Assembly: GCA_936943315.1 (NCBI GenBank)
Contig: CAKZJM010000055.1
Location: forward strand, 1 to 6,573
Source of the DNA: an uncultured Methylophilus sp.
GTDB taxonomy: Bacteria > Pseudomonadota > Gammaproteobacteria > Burkholderiales > Methylophilaceae
Direction: 5' to 3'
Length of the DNA stretch: 6,573 nucleotides
The position numbers and the translations under genes are program-made. Each line of letters opens with the position of its first letter. Position 1 is the first letter of the stretch. Positions 1 to 5,871 of the stretch are shown piece by piece. The notes beneath the pieces were generated by a model. The model saw nothing but the letters and a program-made list of their open reading frames with translations. It was not told the origin of the DNA and made no database searches.

Positions 1-1280
1 CGCCTGAAGGCGCGCGTGACTACCTGGTGCCGTCACGTGTGCATCATGGCATGTTCTTCGCCTTGCCACAGTCGCCACAGTTGTTCAAACAATTGCTGAT
101 GGTGTCCGGTTTTGACCGTTACTTCCAGATTACCAAGTGCTTCCGTGACGAAGACTTGCGTGCAGACCGCCAGCCAGAATTTACCCAGGTCGACATTGAA
201 ACGTCTTTCCTCGAAGAAAATGACATCATGGACATCGTCGAAGAGATGATCCGCCAGATGCTGAAGAAAGTGCAAAACGTCGACCTGCCAGCCAAGTTCC
301 CACGCATGCCGTTCTCTGAAGCGATGAACCGTTACGGCTCCGACAAGCCAGACATGCGCGTAACACTGGAAATCACTGAGCTCAGCGACGTGATGAAAGA
401 TGTAGACTTTAAAGTGTTCTCCGGTGCGGCCAATATGGCCGGTGGCCGCGTGGCTGCGATCCGTGTACCAAACGGCGCTGCAATCAGCCGTTCAGAAATT
501 GATGCTTATACCGAGTTCGTCAAGATTTACGGTGCCAAAGGCCTGGCTTATATCAAGGTTAACGACATCACGAAACTGAACGAAGAAGGTCTGCAAAGCC
601 CGATCGTGAAGAATATTCACGTCAATGCATTGCAAGCCATCATTGAGCGCACAGGTGCGCAAAACGGTGACATCGTCTTCTTTGGCGCTGACAAAGCGAA
701 AATCGTTAACGAAGCGCTGGGTGCCTTGCGTACCAAAGTCGGTCATGAAAAAGGCCATGTCGATGGTCGCCAATGGGCGCCATTGTGGGTAGTGGATTTC
801 CCAATGTTTGAACACGATGAAGAGGCCGACCGCTGGGTGGCCTTGCATCACCCATTCACCGCACCTAAAGATGGTCACGAAGACCTGTTGGTCAGCAATC
901 CTGGCGCTTGTTTGTCCAAAGCGTACGATATGGTGCTTAACGGCTGGGAAGTCGGTGGTGGTTCCGTGCGTATCCACAAACAGGACGTGCAATCCAAAGT
1001 ATTCGATGCCTTGAAGATCAGCAAGGAAGAAGCGCAGGAAAAATTCGGCTTCTTGCTGGATGCATTGCAATACGGCGCGCCTCCTCATGGTGGTCTCGCC
1101 TTCGGCCTAGATCGTCTGGTGACATTAATGGCGGGGGCAGAGTCTATCCGCGACGTCATCGCTTTCCCGAAAACCCAGCGTGCGCAATGCCTGATGACCA
1201 ATGCGCCAAACGAAGTCGACGAGAAACAGCTACGCGAATTGCATATCCGCGTACGTCAACAAAACGCGGCGGGCAACTAA
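1..1280 (+). CDS. aspS: Aspartyl-tRNA synthetase, C-terminal ~425 residues (5' end outside window)
   Basis: Cytoplasmic class II aminoacyl-tRNA synthetase that charges tRNA-Asp with aspartate using ATP. The reading frame is open from base 3 and begins in the conserved PEGARDYLVPSRV stretch just after motif 1. The missing ~170 residues (family length about 590-600) should hold the OB-fold anticodon-binding domain and motif 1. Class II motif 2 is clear at 141-200 (FRDEDLRADRQPEFTQVDIE, with the catalytic Arg at 144-146). The bacterial-type insertion (GAD) domain fills roughly 320-660. HHPFTAP lies at 846-866, GGGSVRIH at 954-977, and motif 3 (GLAFGLDRL, ATP-binding Arg) at 1092-1118. The gene ends at a TAA followed by an intrinsic terminator. 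No frameshift or missing motif is seen in the part present. Discriminating versus non-discriminating type cannot be judged because the diagnostic N-terminal residues are outside the window. Confidence 0.98.
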   Translation, partial: PEGARDYLVPSRVHHGMFFALPQSPQLFKQLLMVSGFDRYFQITKCFRDEDLRADRQPEFTQVDIETSFLEENDIMDIVEEMIRQMLKKVQNVDLPAKFPRMPFSEAMNRYGSDKPDMRVTLEITELSDVMKDVDFKVFSGAANMAGGRVAAIRVPNGAAISRSEIDAYTEFVKIYGAKGLAYIKVNDITKLNEEGLQSPIVKNIHVNALQAIIERTGAQNGDIVFFGADKAKIVNEALGALRTKVGHEKGHVDGRQWAPLWVVDFPMFEHDEEADRWVALHHPFTAPKDGHEDLLVSNPGACLSKAYDMVLNGWEVGGGSVRIHKQDVQSKVFDALKISKEEAQEKFGFLLDALQYGAPPHGGLAFGLDRLVTLMAGAESIRDVIAFPKTQRAQCLMTNAPNEVDEKQLRELHIRVRQQNAAGN

Positions 1281-1288
1281 GCTGTTCA

Positions 1289-1305
1289 GGCTTGTGTGAC
1301 AGGCC
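1289..1305 (+). other. Small stem-loop in the aspS 3' region
   Basis: GGCTTGT (1289-1295) pairs with ACAGGCC (1299-1305) across a 3-base GTG loop, with one T-G wobble. It has no T-run, so it is not a terminator by itself. It precedes the real terminator by 14 bases and may stabilise the mRNA 3' end, or may be chance. Confidence 0.3.
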
Positions 1306-1319
1306 AGTGCAAAGCATTG

Positions 1320-1351
1320 AAACGCGTCTACCCTGGGTGGGCGCGTTTTTT
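1320..1351 (+). terminator. Rho-independent terminator of aspS, lying in the apt leader
   Basis: AACGCG at 1321-1326 pairs with CGCGTT at 1342-1347. The stem continues inward through 1327-1332 against 1336-1341, giving about 12 pairs with two T-G wobbles and a 3-base loop. The run of six T (1346-1351) follows directly. The hairpin ends only 9 bases before the apt Shine-Dalgarno sequence (1361). It therefore terminates aspS, and it would also attenuate any apt transcript that started upstream of it. Confidence 0.85.
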
Positions 1352-1375
1352 ATTGGCATTGAGGAGAGAGTGTGC

Positions 1376-1906
1376 ATGATGGATATTCGCGCTTATATTC
1401 GAACCATTGCGGATTACCCCAAAGCGGGTATCCAGTTCCGTGATATCACCACCTTGCTCAAAGACGCGGCTGCATTTAATGCAGCCATTGATACACTGGC
1501 GTTGCATTATGCCGACCTGCCTTTGGATGCGATTGTGGGCATAGAATCACGCGGTTTTATTATTGGTGCGGCACTCGCCAGCAAATTGAGCGTGGGGTTT
1601 GTGCCTGTGCGCAAACCGGGCAAGTTACCCGCAAAAACGATCACACAAGCGTATGCTCTCGAGTATGGGGAAGATGCACTTGAATTGCATGCTGACGCCA
1701 TTAGCGCTGGCGACCAGGTGTTGCTGGTGGATGACCTGATTGCAACGGGCGGCACGGCGCTGGCCGCGGTGAGTCTGATCCGCCAACTGGGCGGCGTGGT
1801 AGCGCATGCCGCATTTGTGATTGACCTGCCCGACCTAGGTGGTATGCAACATTTGCAAAGCGTTGGCGTCCAAACATTTGCCCTGTGTCAATTTGAGGGG
1901 CATTAG
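1376..1906 (+). CDS. apt: Adenine phosphoribosyltransferase
   Basis: Cytoplasmic purine-salvage enzyme converting adenine plus PRPP to AMP and pyrophosphate. The 176-residue length is normal for the family (about 170-180). Visible landmarks are the N-terminal IPDYPKxGI-like segment (IADYPKAGIQFRDIT, residues 11-25), the GIESRGF segment (55-61), the flexible catalytic loop VRKPGKLP (78-85), YALEYGED (94-100 region), and the type I PRTase PRPP-binding loop VLLVDDLIATGGT (115-127). The start is ATG 1376, because GAGGAG at 1361-1366 sits 9 bases upstream. ATG 1379 is the alternative. The frame stays open further upstream to 1187, but that stretch overlaps aspS and its terminator and does not resemble APT. 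No convincing promoter is seen between the terminator and the gene. Confidence 0.96.
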   Translation: MMDIRAYIRTIADYPKAGIQFRDITTLLKDAAAFNAAIDTLALHYADLPLDAIVGIESRGFIIGAALASKLSVGFVPVRKPGKLPAKTITQAYALEYGEDALELHADAISAGDQVLLVDDLIATGGTALAAVSLIRQLGGVVAHAAFVIDLPDLGGMQHLQSVGVQTFALCQFEGH

Positions 1907-1909
1907 TTT

Positions 1910-1937
1910 TTGTACTATATTGCGCAGGTGTTATACA
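1910..1937 (+). promoter_or_regulatory. Weak candidate sigma70 promoter for the VOC gene
   Basis: TTGTAC (1910-1915) and TATACA (1932-1937) are separated by 16 bases in the AT-rich gap between apt and the VOC gene. They match the consensus at 3/6 and 4/6. There is no terminator after apt, so the VOC gene could equally be read from apt. Confidence 0.25.
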
Positions 1938-1974
1938 CATATTTTTAATACGGCACTCATTAGACTGGAAAATC

Positions 1975-2406
1975 ATGCCATTGACAGGAATTGATCACGT
2001 TAACTTTCGCACTGACCGTGACACCATGCATCAGTTACGCGATTTTTATTGCGAGGTGTTGGGGTTAACGGTGGGCAAGCGTGTGGCCAGTACCACCTAC
2101 GGTTACTGGCTGTATATCGGTGCGCAAGCCGTCGTGCATCTGGCCGAGTATAAAACGGCAGAGCCTCCGCAATTACATGTGCATGGGACATATGACCATG
2201 TCTCCTTTAACTGCAATGACATGCCGGGCATGGAAGCACATTTGCAAAAACTCGGCATTGCCTATACGACACGTATCCTCGCCAATGGCATCCGCCAAAT
2301 CAACCTGCGCGATCCGGCAGGCAATGGCGTGGAGCTGAATTTTGCCGAGTATGCTGATCCCACTTATGAAATGCGGCCTTCGGGGGATCCCAGCAAGCTG
2401 GCTTAA
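1975..2406 (+). CDS. VOC (glyoxalase/bleomycin resistance/dioxygenase) family metalloprotein
   Basis: A 143-residue cytoplasmic protein of the vicinal oxygen chelate superfamily, with two beta-alpha-beta-beta-beta modules. The first module begins with GIDHVNFRT (residues 5-13) and the family-typical LRDFYCEVLGLTVGKR (21-36). The second runs from YDHVSFNC (73-80) to RDPAGNGVELNF (112-123). The expected metal-ligand positions are occupied by H8, H75 and E120, with H55 (VVHLAEY) a possible further ligand. The layout recalls glyoxalase I, FosA-type and extradiol-dioxygenase relatives. The substrate cannot be told from the sequence, so no gene symbol is given. ATG 1975 is chosen because the VOC fold starts within eight residues of it, although the Shine-Dalgarno (CTGGAA, 1965-1970) is weak. 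The gene lies 68 bases after apt on the same strand, with a possible promoter of its own. Confidence 0.85.
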   Translation: MPLTGIDHVNFRTDRDTMHQLRDFYCEVLGLTVGKRVASTTYGYWLYIGAQAVVHLAEYKTAEPPQLHVHGTYDHVSFNCNDMPGMEAHLQKLGIAYTTRILANGIRQINLRDPAGNGVELNFAEYADPTYEMRPSGDPSKLA

Positions 2407-2407
2407 T

Positions 2408-2433
2408 GATATGTGTGATACGCATCACATATC
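2408..2433. promoter_or_regulatory. CRP-type binding site (TGTGA-N6-TCACA palindrome)
   Basis: A near-perfect dyad directly after the VOC stop codon. It holds TGTGA at 2414-2418 and TCACA at 2425-2429 separated by six bases, which is the exact CRP/Vfr half-site pair. Outer symmetry comes from GATATG (2408-2413) and CATATC (2428-2433). FNR-type sites would read TTGAT-N4-ATCAA. Here the core is GTGAT-N4-ATCAC, which favours the CRP class. The centre lies 73 bases before the soxYZ-like start codon. It can also fold as a hairpin, but no T-run follows, so a terminator role is unlikely. Binding is inferred. Confidence 0.65.
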
Positions 2434-2450
2434 GTTGTGAGTGTTCGTTA

Positions 2451-2463
2451 GACAATAGTTTCA
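2451..2463 (+). promoter_or_regulatory. Candidate activator-dependent promoter of the SoxYZ-like gene
   Basis: GACAAT (2451-2456) matches the -10 consensus at 4 of 6 and no -35 hexamer lies 17 bases upstream. If transcription starts at 2463, the CRP-type dyad (centre 2421.5) sits at -41.5. That is the classical class II position, where the activator replaces the -35 element. The predicted leader is about 32 bases and carries the GGGGA ribosome binding site. The geometry is suggestive, not proof. Confidence 0.4.
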
Positions 2464-2494
2464 CGCAAATTAAAATTGAATGATGGGGAAGATC

Positions 2495-3283
2495 ATGAAA
2501 AAAATATGGGTGATGATTTTGGGGATGATGGCGTTGGGCATGAGTGCCATGGCACATGCAGAAGCCGATCCTAAGTTGTGGGCGGTGGTGAAAGAGGCGT
2601 TTTTTCCAAAGCGCGATATTCAGGAAGTGGATTTTCTCAAGGTGGAAGGCCCACGCCGTGCCGAAAGTGGTGCACAGGTGCCGGTGACGTTCATCTATGA
2701 CAAAGCCGCCGCCAATGGCGTAGCGCTTAAAAAGTTATACGTGATTGTGGATGCTAACCCGATTCAGCTGGCCTCTACGTATCACTTAACCGAGATGATG
2801 AATGGTTTCCAGATGTCTACACGCATCCGCCAGGAAACAGATTCTTTTGTGCGTCTGATTGGTGAAACGGCGGATGGCAAGCTGTATATGGGCAAACGCG
2901 AGATCCGGGCAGCCGGTGGCTGTGGCGGCACCGTAGACAATAACGAGTCTGAAGTGCGTGCGGCGGCCGGTAAAATCAAGATGAATGTGGATGCGCCCAA
3001 GTTTGGTGAACCGGCGACAGCCACGTTTAACATCAAACACGTGATGCGTACCGGCTTACAGCGCGACCTGGTTTCACAAGGCTATGTGCCTGCCTTTTAT
3101 ATTAATAAGGCAACCTTTACCTATAACGGTAAAGAAGTCATGACCGTGGATGTGGGTGTAGGGACCAGTGAAGACCCCTACATGAAGTTCAGCTTTGTGC
3201 CCGATGCACCAGGCAAGCTGGAGGTGGTGGCCACCGATAATGAAGGCAAAACCTTCACCCAAGCGCTGGATGTGCACAGTTAA
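2495..3283 (+). CDS. Exported SoxY-SoxZ fusion carrier, quinoprotein-dehydrogenase-associated type
   Basis: A 262-residue secreted protein that looks like SoxY and SoxZ joined in one chain. A Sec signal peptide is evident: MKK, a hydrophobic stretch at residues 4-19, and cleavage after A20-H21-A22. The SoxY-like half (about 23-145) ends in GGCGG (141-145). In classical SoxY this is the C-terminal swinging arm whose Cys carries the sulfur substrate as a thioconjugate. Here C143 is the only cysteine of the mature protein and the motif is internal. The SoxZ-like half (about 155-262) follows. The domain order matches the family annotated as quinoprotein dehydrogenase-associated SoxYZ-like carriers in methylotrophs. 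Its actual substrate there is unknown to me. ATG 2495 is chosen because GGGGA (2485-2489) precedes it and it gives a clean signal peptide. ATGs at 2480 and 2483 lack a ribosome site. No other sox gene or PQQ dehydrogenase is in the window. A CRP-type site lies upstream and a terminator directly downstream. Confidence 0.88.
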   Translation: MKKIWVMILGMMALGMSAMAHAEADPKLWAVVKEAFFPKRDIQEVDFLKVEGPRRAESGAQVPVTFIYDKAAANGVALKKLYVIVDANPIQLASTYHLTEMMNGFQMSTRIRQETDSFVRLIGETADGKLYMGKREIRAAGGCGGTVDNNESEVRAAAGKIKMNVDAPKFGEPATATFNIKHVMRTGLQRDLVSQGYVPAFYINKATFTYNGKEVMTVDVGVGTSEDPYMKFSFVPDAPGKLEVVATDNEGKTFTQALDVHS

Positions 3284-3300
3284 AGAAATTGTTTCAGATC

Positions 3301-3323
3301 AGGCCTCTTCGGAGGCCTTTTTT
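3301..3323 (+). terminator. Rho-independent terminator with UUCG tetraloop
   Basis: AGGCCTC (3301-3307) pairs perfectly with GAGGCCT (3312-3318). The loop is UUCG, closed by a C-G pair, the especially stable cUUCGg form. Six T (3318-3323) follow. It lies 18 bases after the SoxYZ-like stop codon and makes that gene a separate transcription unit. Confidence 0.93.
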
Positions 3324-3353
3324 GTTTGACCGCAAATGGGAGCGCAGCCACGG

Positions 3354-3362
3354 TGCTAGAAT
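3354..3362 (+). promoter_or_regulatory. Extended -10 promoter for the YjbQ gene
   Basis: TGCTAGAAT is an extended -10 element: TG, one base, then TAGAAT at 3357-3362, a 5/6 match. No good -35 is found at 16-18 bases, as is tolerated by extended -10 promoters. The predicted start near 3369 gives a short leader that still includes the AAGGGG ribosome site at 3376-3381. Confidence 0.5.
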
Positions 3363-3386
3363 AGCTGCTTTCGGAAAGGGGCAGAC

Positions 3387-3806
3387 ATGAAAAGTTTTCG
3401 TAAAGAGTTGTGGTTCAATATTCCTGCACGCATGGATTTCAAGAACATTACCCATGATGTGATGGCTTGTGTCCGCGAAAGTGGAGTGAAGGAAGGCCTG
3501 GTGCTGATCAACGCCATGCATATTTCTGCCAGTGTGTTTATTAACGACGACGAACGCGGTCTGCACCATGACTATAAGGTGTGGCTGGAAAAACTGGCAC
3601 CGCATGAACCGGTAAGCGGTTACCGTCACAATGATACTGGTGAAGACAATGCCGATGCGCATATCAAACGCCAGATCATGGGGCGCGAAGTGGTCGTGGC
3701 GATCACCGATGGCCAACTGGATTTTGGCCCGTGGGAACAGATTTTTTACGGTGAGTTTGATGGTCGCCGCAACAAGCGTGTGCTGGTCAAAATTATCGGC
3801 GAGTAA
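3387..3806 (+). CDS. yjbQ: YjbQ/UPF0047 family protein (secondary thiamine-phosphate synthase type)
   Basis: A small cytoplasmic protein of 139 residues, the usual size for this family. It matches YjbQ/UPF0047 across its whole length. The conserved core HISASVFINDDE (residues 45-56), a following Asp (D62), YRHND (79-83), NADAHIKRQIMG (88-99) and GEFDGRR (122-128) near the C-terminus are all present. The conserved histidines H45, H81 and H92 with the acidic residues are the likely active-site or metal group. Some members show weak thiamine-phosphate synthase activity and complement thiE mutants, but the physiological role is not established, so the family name is safer than the enzyme name. 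The gene stands alone between a terminator and trhP. The start ATG has AAGGGG five bases upstream. Confidence 0.9.
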   Translation: MKSFRKELWFNIPARMDFKNITHDVMACVRESGVKEGLVLINAMHISASVFINDDERGLHHDYKVWLEKLAPHEPVSGYRHNDTGEDNADAHIKRQIMGREVVVAITDGQLDFGPWEQIFYGEFDGRRNKRVLVKIIGE

Positions 3807-3814
3807 ATTCAAAG

Positions 3815-3848
3815 CGCGAAACATGCTAAATGTTAAAGAGCGCGTTTT
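3815..3848 (+). terminator. Weak terminator-like stem-loop after yjbQ
   Basis: AACAT (3820-3824) pairs with ATGTT (3830-3834). CGCG at 3815-3818 can pair with CGCG at 3841-3844 across an asymmetric internal loop. TTTT follows at 3845-3848. The structure is imperfect, so partial read-through into trhP is likely. Confidence 0.3.
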
Positions 3849-3902
3849 GAAAAGTGTAAGCAACAGTATCAATAAGCAATAGTATTAAGTGGAATAGTCG
3901 CT

Positions 3903-5249
3903 ATGAAGTCTCCTGAATTGTTGGCGCCTGCGGGTGACCTAGATCGTATGCGCACAGCCTTTGATTACGGGGCTGATGCGGTGTATGCCGGCCAGCCGCG
4001 CTATAGCTTGCGCGTGCGCGAAAATGACTTTTCGATGCAGAACCTTGAAATCGGGATTCAGGAGGCGCATGCCCGCGGCAAAAAGTTTTTTGTCGCCAGC
4101 AATATTTCACCACACAACGCCAAGGTGAAAACCTATATGCGTGACATGGCGCCGGTGATCGCTATGCAGCCGGATGCGCTGATTATGGCCGACCCTGGCC
4201 TGATCATGATGGTGCGCGAGCAATGGCCAGAGATGCCTATCCATTTGTCTGTGCAAGCCAATGCGGTCAATTATGCCTCGGTGAAATTCTGGCAACGCAT
4301 GGGCTTGACGCGTGTGATTTTATCCCGCGAATTGTCCCTGGATGAGATTGCCGAAATCCGCCAGGAATGCCCGGACATGGAGCTGGAAGTCTTTATTCAT
4401 GGCGCCTTGTGCATTGCCTATTCAGGCCGTTGCCTGTTATCCGGCTATTTCAATTCGCGTGACCCCAACCAAGGCACATGTACCAATAGTTGCCGGTGGG
4501 ATTACAAGGTGCATGATGCGCAACCTGATGCTGCTGGCGTGATCCGGCTCAAAGAGTTTGATTTTCAGGCGGAAATGCAACAATCGAATTTGTCAGCCTG
4601 TGGCTCTTTGCCGCGTCATCCCGCCGCTGATCAGGTGTACCTGATTGAAGAAAAAGGCCGTCCTGGCGAATTGCTGCCTATTATGGAAGACGAACACGGC
4701 ACCTATATCATGAACAGCAAAGATCTGCGGGCAATCGAGCACGTAGAGAAGTTGATCGCGATTGGCGTGGATTCGCTCAAGATTGAAGGCCGCACCAAGT
4801 CGCGTTATTACGTAGCACGTACCAGCCAGAATTACCGTCAGGCCATTGATGATGCCGTGGCCGGGCGACCGTTCGACTGGCGCTTGCTGGGGGAATTGGA
4901 GAACCTGGCGAATCGTGGCTACACCGATGGTTTTTACCAGCGACATCACACCGCCGAACACCAGAATTATGTTCAAGGGCATTCCAGTGCTAACCGCAGC
5001 CAGTATGTCGGTGATGTGGTGGCTTACGACGCGCAGCAAGGGCTGGCTTCGATTCAGGCCCGCAATAAATTTGCCGTGGGCGATAAACTACAATTGATCC
5101 ACCCCACTGGAAACCGTGATTTTGTGGTGGAGCAATTATTTGATAAGCAAGGCTCAGCCGTGCAGCAGGCGGCTGGCAGTGGACATTTTGTCAAACTGCC
5201 TATTGCGGCCAGTGAGCTAGATAATGCCATGGTAGCTAAATATTTGTAG
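3903..5249 (+). CDS. trhP: tRNA 5-hydroxyuridine modification protein TrhP (YegQ), U32 family
   Basis: A 448-residue cytoplasmic protein of the U32 (collagenase-like peptidase) family, in the YegQ/TrhP branch. TrhP contributes to 5-hydroxyuridine formation at wobble position U34 of tRNAs, a precursor of cmo5U/mcmo5U. The route depends on prephenate and iron-sulfur cluster assembly. The protein opens with PELLAPAGDLDRMRTAFDYG (4-23). HLSVQANAVN lies at 114-123. The U32 signature runs from E162 to S180 (EVFIHGALC...GRCLLS). C170, C177, C193 and C197 form a four-cysteine set suited to an Fe-S cluster. EDEHGTYIMNSKDLR (262-276) and SLKIEGRTKS (291-300) are typical of this branch. A C-terminal beta domain (about 365-435) follows. 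A linker at 203-245 looks variable and contains one extra cysteine, C233. The start ATG has AGTGGA nine bases upstream. Family identity is strong and the exact role is by homology. Confidence 0.93.
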   Translation: MKSPELLAPAGDLDRMRTAFDYGADAVYAGQPRYSLRVRENDFSMQNLEIGIQEAHARGKKFFVASNISPHNAKVKTYMRDMAPVIAMQPDALIMADPGLIMMVREQWPEMPIHLSVQANAVNYASVKFWQRMGLTRVILSRELSLDEIAEIRQECPDMELEVFIHGALCIAYSGRCLLSGYFNSRDPNQGTCTNSCRWDYKVHDAQPDAAGVIRLKEFDFQAEMQQSNLSACGSLPRHPAADQVYLIEEKGRPGELLPIMEDEHGTYIMNSKDLRAIEHVEKLIAIGVDSLKIEGRTKSRYYVARTSQNYRQAIDDAVAGRPFDWRLLGELENLANRGYTDGFYQRHHTAEHQNYVQGHSSANRSQYVGDVVAYDAQQGLASIQARNKFAVGDKLQLIHPTGNRDFVVEQLFDKQGSAVQQAAGSGHFVKLPIAASELDNAMVAKYL

Positions 5250-5299
5250 GCCAAAATAAGGCATCGCCATGAGCGAATGCGCTCAGCAGCAGTTAGTTG

Positions 5300-5326
5300 A
5301 AAAGGGGAGCAGGGCTCCCCTTTTTT
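5300..5326. terminator. Bidirectional intrinsic terminator between convergent genes
   Basis: GGGGAGC (5304-5310) pairs perfectly with GCTCCCC (5314-5320) across a 3-base loop. Flanking AAAA (5300-5303) and TTTTTT (5321-5326) extend the stem to about 11 pairs and supply a U-tract on either strand. It lies 50 bases after trhP and 12 bases beyond the stop codon of the minus-strand CBS gene, so it can end both transcripts. Confidence 0.92.
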
Positions 5327-5338
5327 ATGCCGCATAGA

Positions 5339-5770
5339 TTAACTGTGAATATAGCTTTCCAGTTGCTTGATCAGCTCTTGCTGATAGCTAATCGTTTCCT
5401 TAAGCACATCCCCGATAGACAACATCCCCATCATTTTGCCATTGTCGACCACGGGCAAGTGCCGGATACGTTTTTCCAGCATGGTGCTCATGGCAGATTC
5501 CACCAGGTCCGTAGGTTTACCGGTAATGACTTTTTCAGTCATGACATCGCTAATAGGGGTGGTTTTGGAGGAGCGGCCCTTGAGAATCACCTCGCGCGCA
5601 TAATCGCGTTCAGAGAAGATGCCCACCAGTTCGCCGTCTTTGATCACAGCCAGCGCACCGATCTTGTATTCGGCCAGAATGACCAGCGCGTCGTAGACCG
5701 GTCGGTTTGGCGAAATACTGATAATGCCTTGGTGGGTTTTATGAGAGAGTACTTGTTGAAGCGTCTTCAT
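5339..5770 (-). CDS. CBS-domain-pair protein (stand-alone Bateman module)
   Basis: A 143-residue cytoplasmic protein made almost entirely of two CBS motifs (about residues 8-65 and 72-125), which together form a Bateman module that usually binds adenosine nucleotides such as AMP, ATP or SAM. Each repeat ends in the ribose-contacting pattern: GIFSERD (50-56, S53/D56) and GMLSIGD (115-121, S118/D121). The inter-repeat segment with SDVMT (74-78) is typical. A charged C-terminal helix (122-143) follows. There is no catalytic or transport domain, so it is probably a nucleotide-sensing regulatory partner. The partner is unknown. Its ribosome site is a full AAGGAGG (5776-5782 on the minus strand), six to seven bases before the ATG, among the best in the window. 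It is convergent with trhP and divergent from the marR gene. Confidence 0.92.
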   Translation of the reverse strand: MKTLQQVLSHKTHQGIISISPNRPVYDALVILAEYKIGALAVIKDGELVGIFSERDYAREVILKGRSSKTTPISDVMTEKVITGKPTDLVESAMSTMLEKRIRHLPVVDNGKMMGMLSIGDVLKETISYQQELIKQLESYIHS

Positions 5771-5802
5771 TACTTCCTCCTTTCATAGGGCACGGACCAA
5801 TT

Positions 5803-5808
5803 AATATA
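5803..5808 (-). promoter_or_regulatory. Candidate -10 box for the CBS gene
   Basis: Read on the minus strand this is TATATT, a 5/6 match to the -10 consensus, with a predicted start roughly 26 bases before the CBS start codon. The region 17-18 bases upstream is T-rich (TTTTTC) and only a poor -35. It lies about 40 bases from the marR inverted repeat. Confidence 0.35.
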
Positions 5809-5843
5809 CACCGATGTTTGCATAAGAAAAACCAAAATTACAC

Positions 5844-5871
5844 TTGACATAATTAGCCACCTAACTATAAT
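5844..5871 (+). promoter_or_regulatory. Consensus sigma70 promoter of the marR gene
   Basis: TTGACA (5844-5849) and TATAAT (5866-5871) are both perfect hexamers with a 16-base spacer, predicting transcription from about 5878. A second, overlapping signal is an extended -10, TGACATAAT at 5845-5853, with a start near 5860. Such a strong promoter next to its own repressor gene fits a tightly repressed, inducible unit. Confidence 0.85.

Noticed and set aside
492..1088. 198-codon open frame on the minus strand
   Set aside because: Lies wholly opposite aspS, whose conserved motifs are intact. It has no recognisable domain or ribosome site and is a codon-bias shadow.
1187..1375. Upstream extension of the apt frame
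   Set aside because: Overlaps the aspS end and its terminator. The extra 63 residues do not resemble APT, and the ribosome site supports ATG 1376.
2408..2433. Palindrome read as a terminator for the VOC gene
   Set aside because: The hairpin lacks a following T-run, and its sequence is an exact CRP-type half-site pair. A protein-binding site is the better reading.
3294..3872. 192-codon open frame on the minus strand
   Set aside because: Antisense to yjbQ, and it runs through the UUCG terminator and the yjbQ promoter. It shows no family resemblance.
4593..5039. 148-codon open frame on the minus strand
   Set aside because: Shadow of trhP with no recognisable protein features.
5270..5285. TGAGCG/CGCTCA 6-bp hairpin between trhP and the terminator
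   Set aside because: Short, with no T-run and no partner element. It is probably chance, and the true terminator is 15 bases downstream.
5297..5788. 163-codon open frame on the plus strand
   Set aside because: Antisense to the CBS-domain gene, which has clear CBS motifs and a perfect ribosome site. The frame also begins inside the bidirectional terminator.
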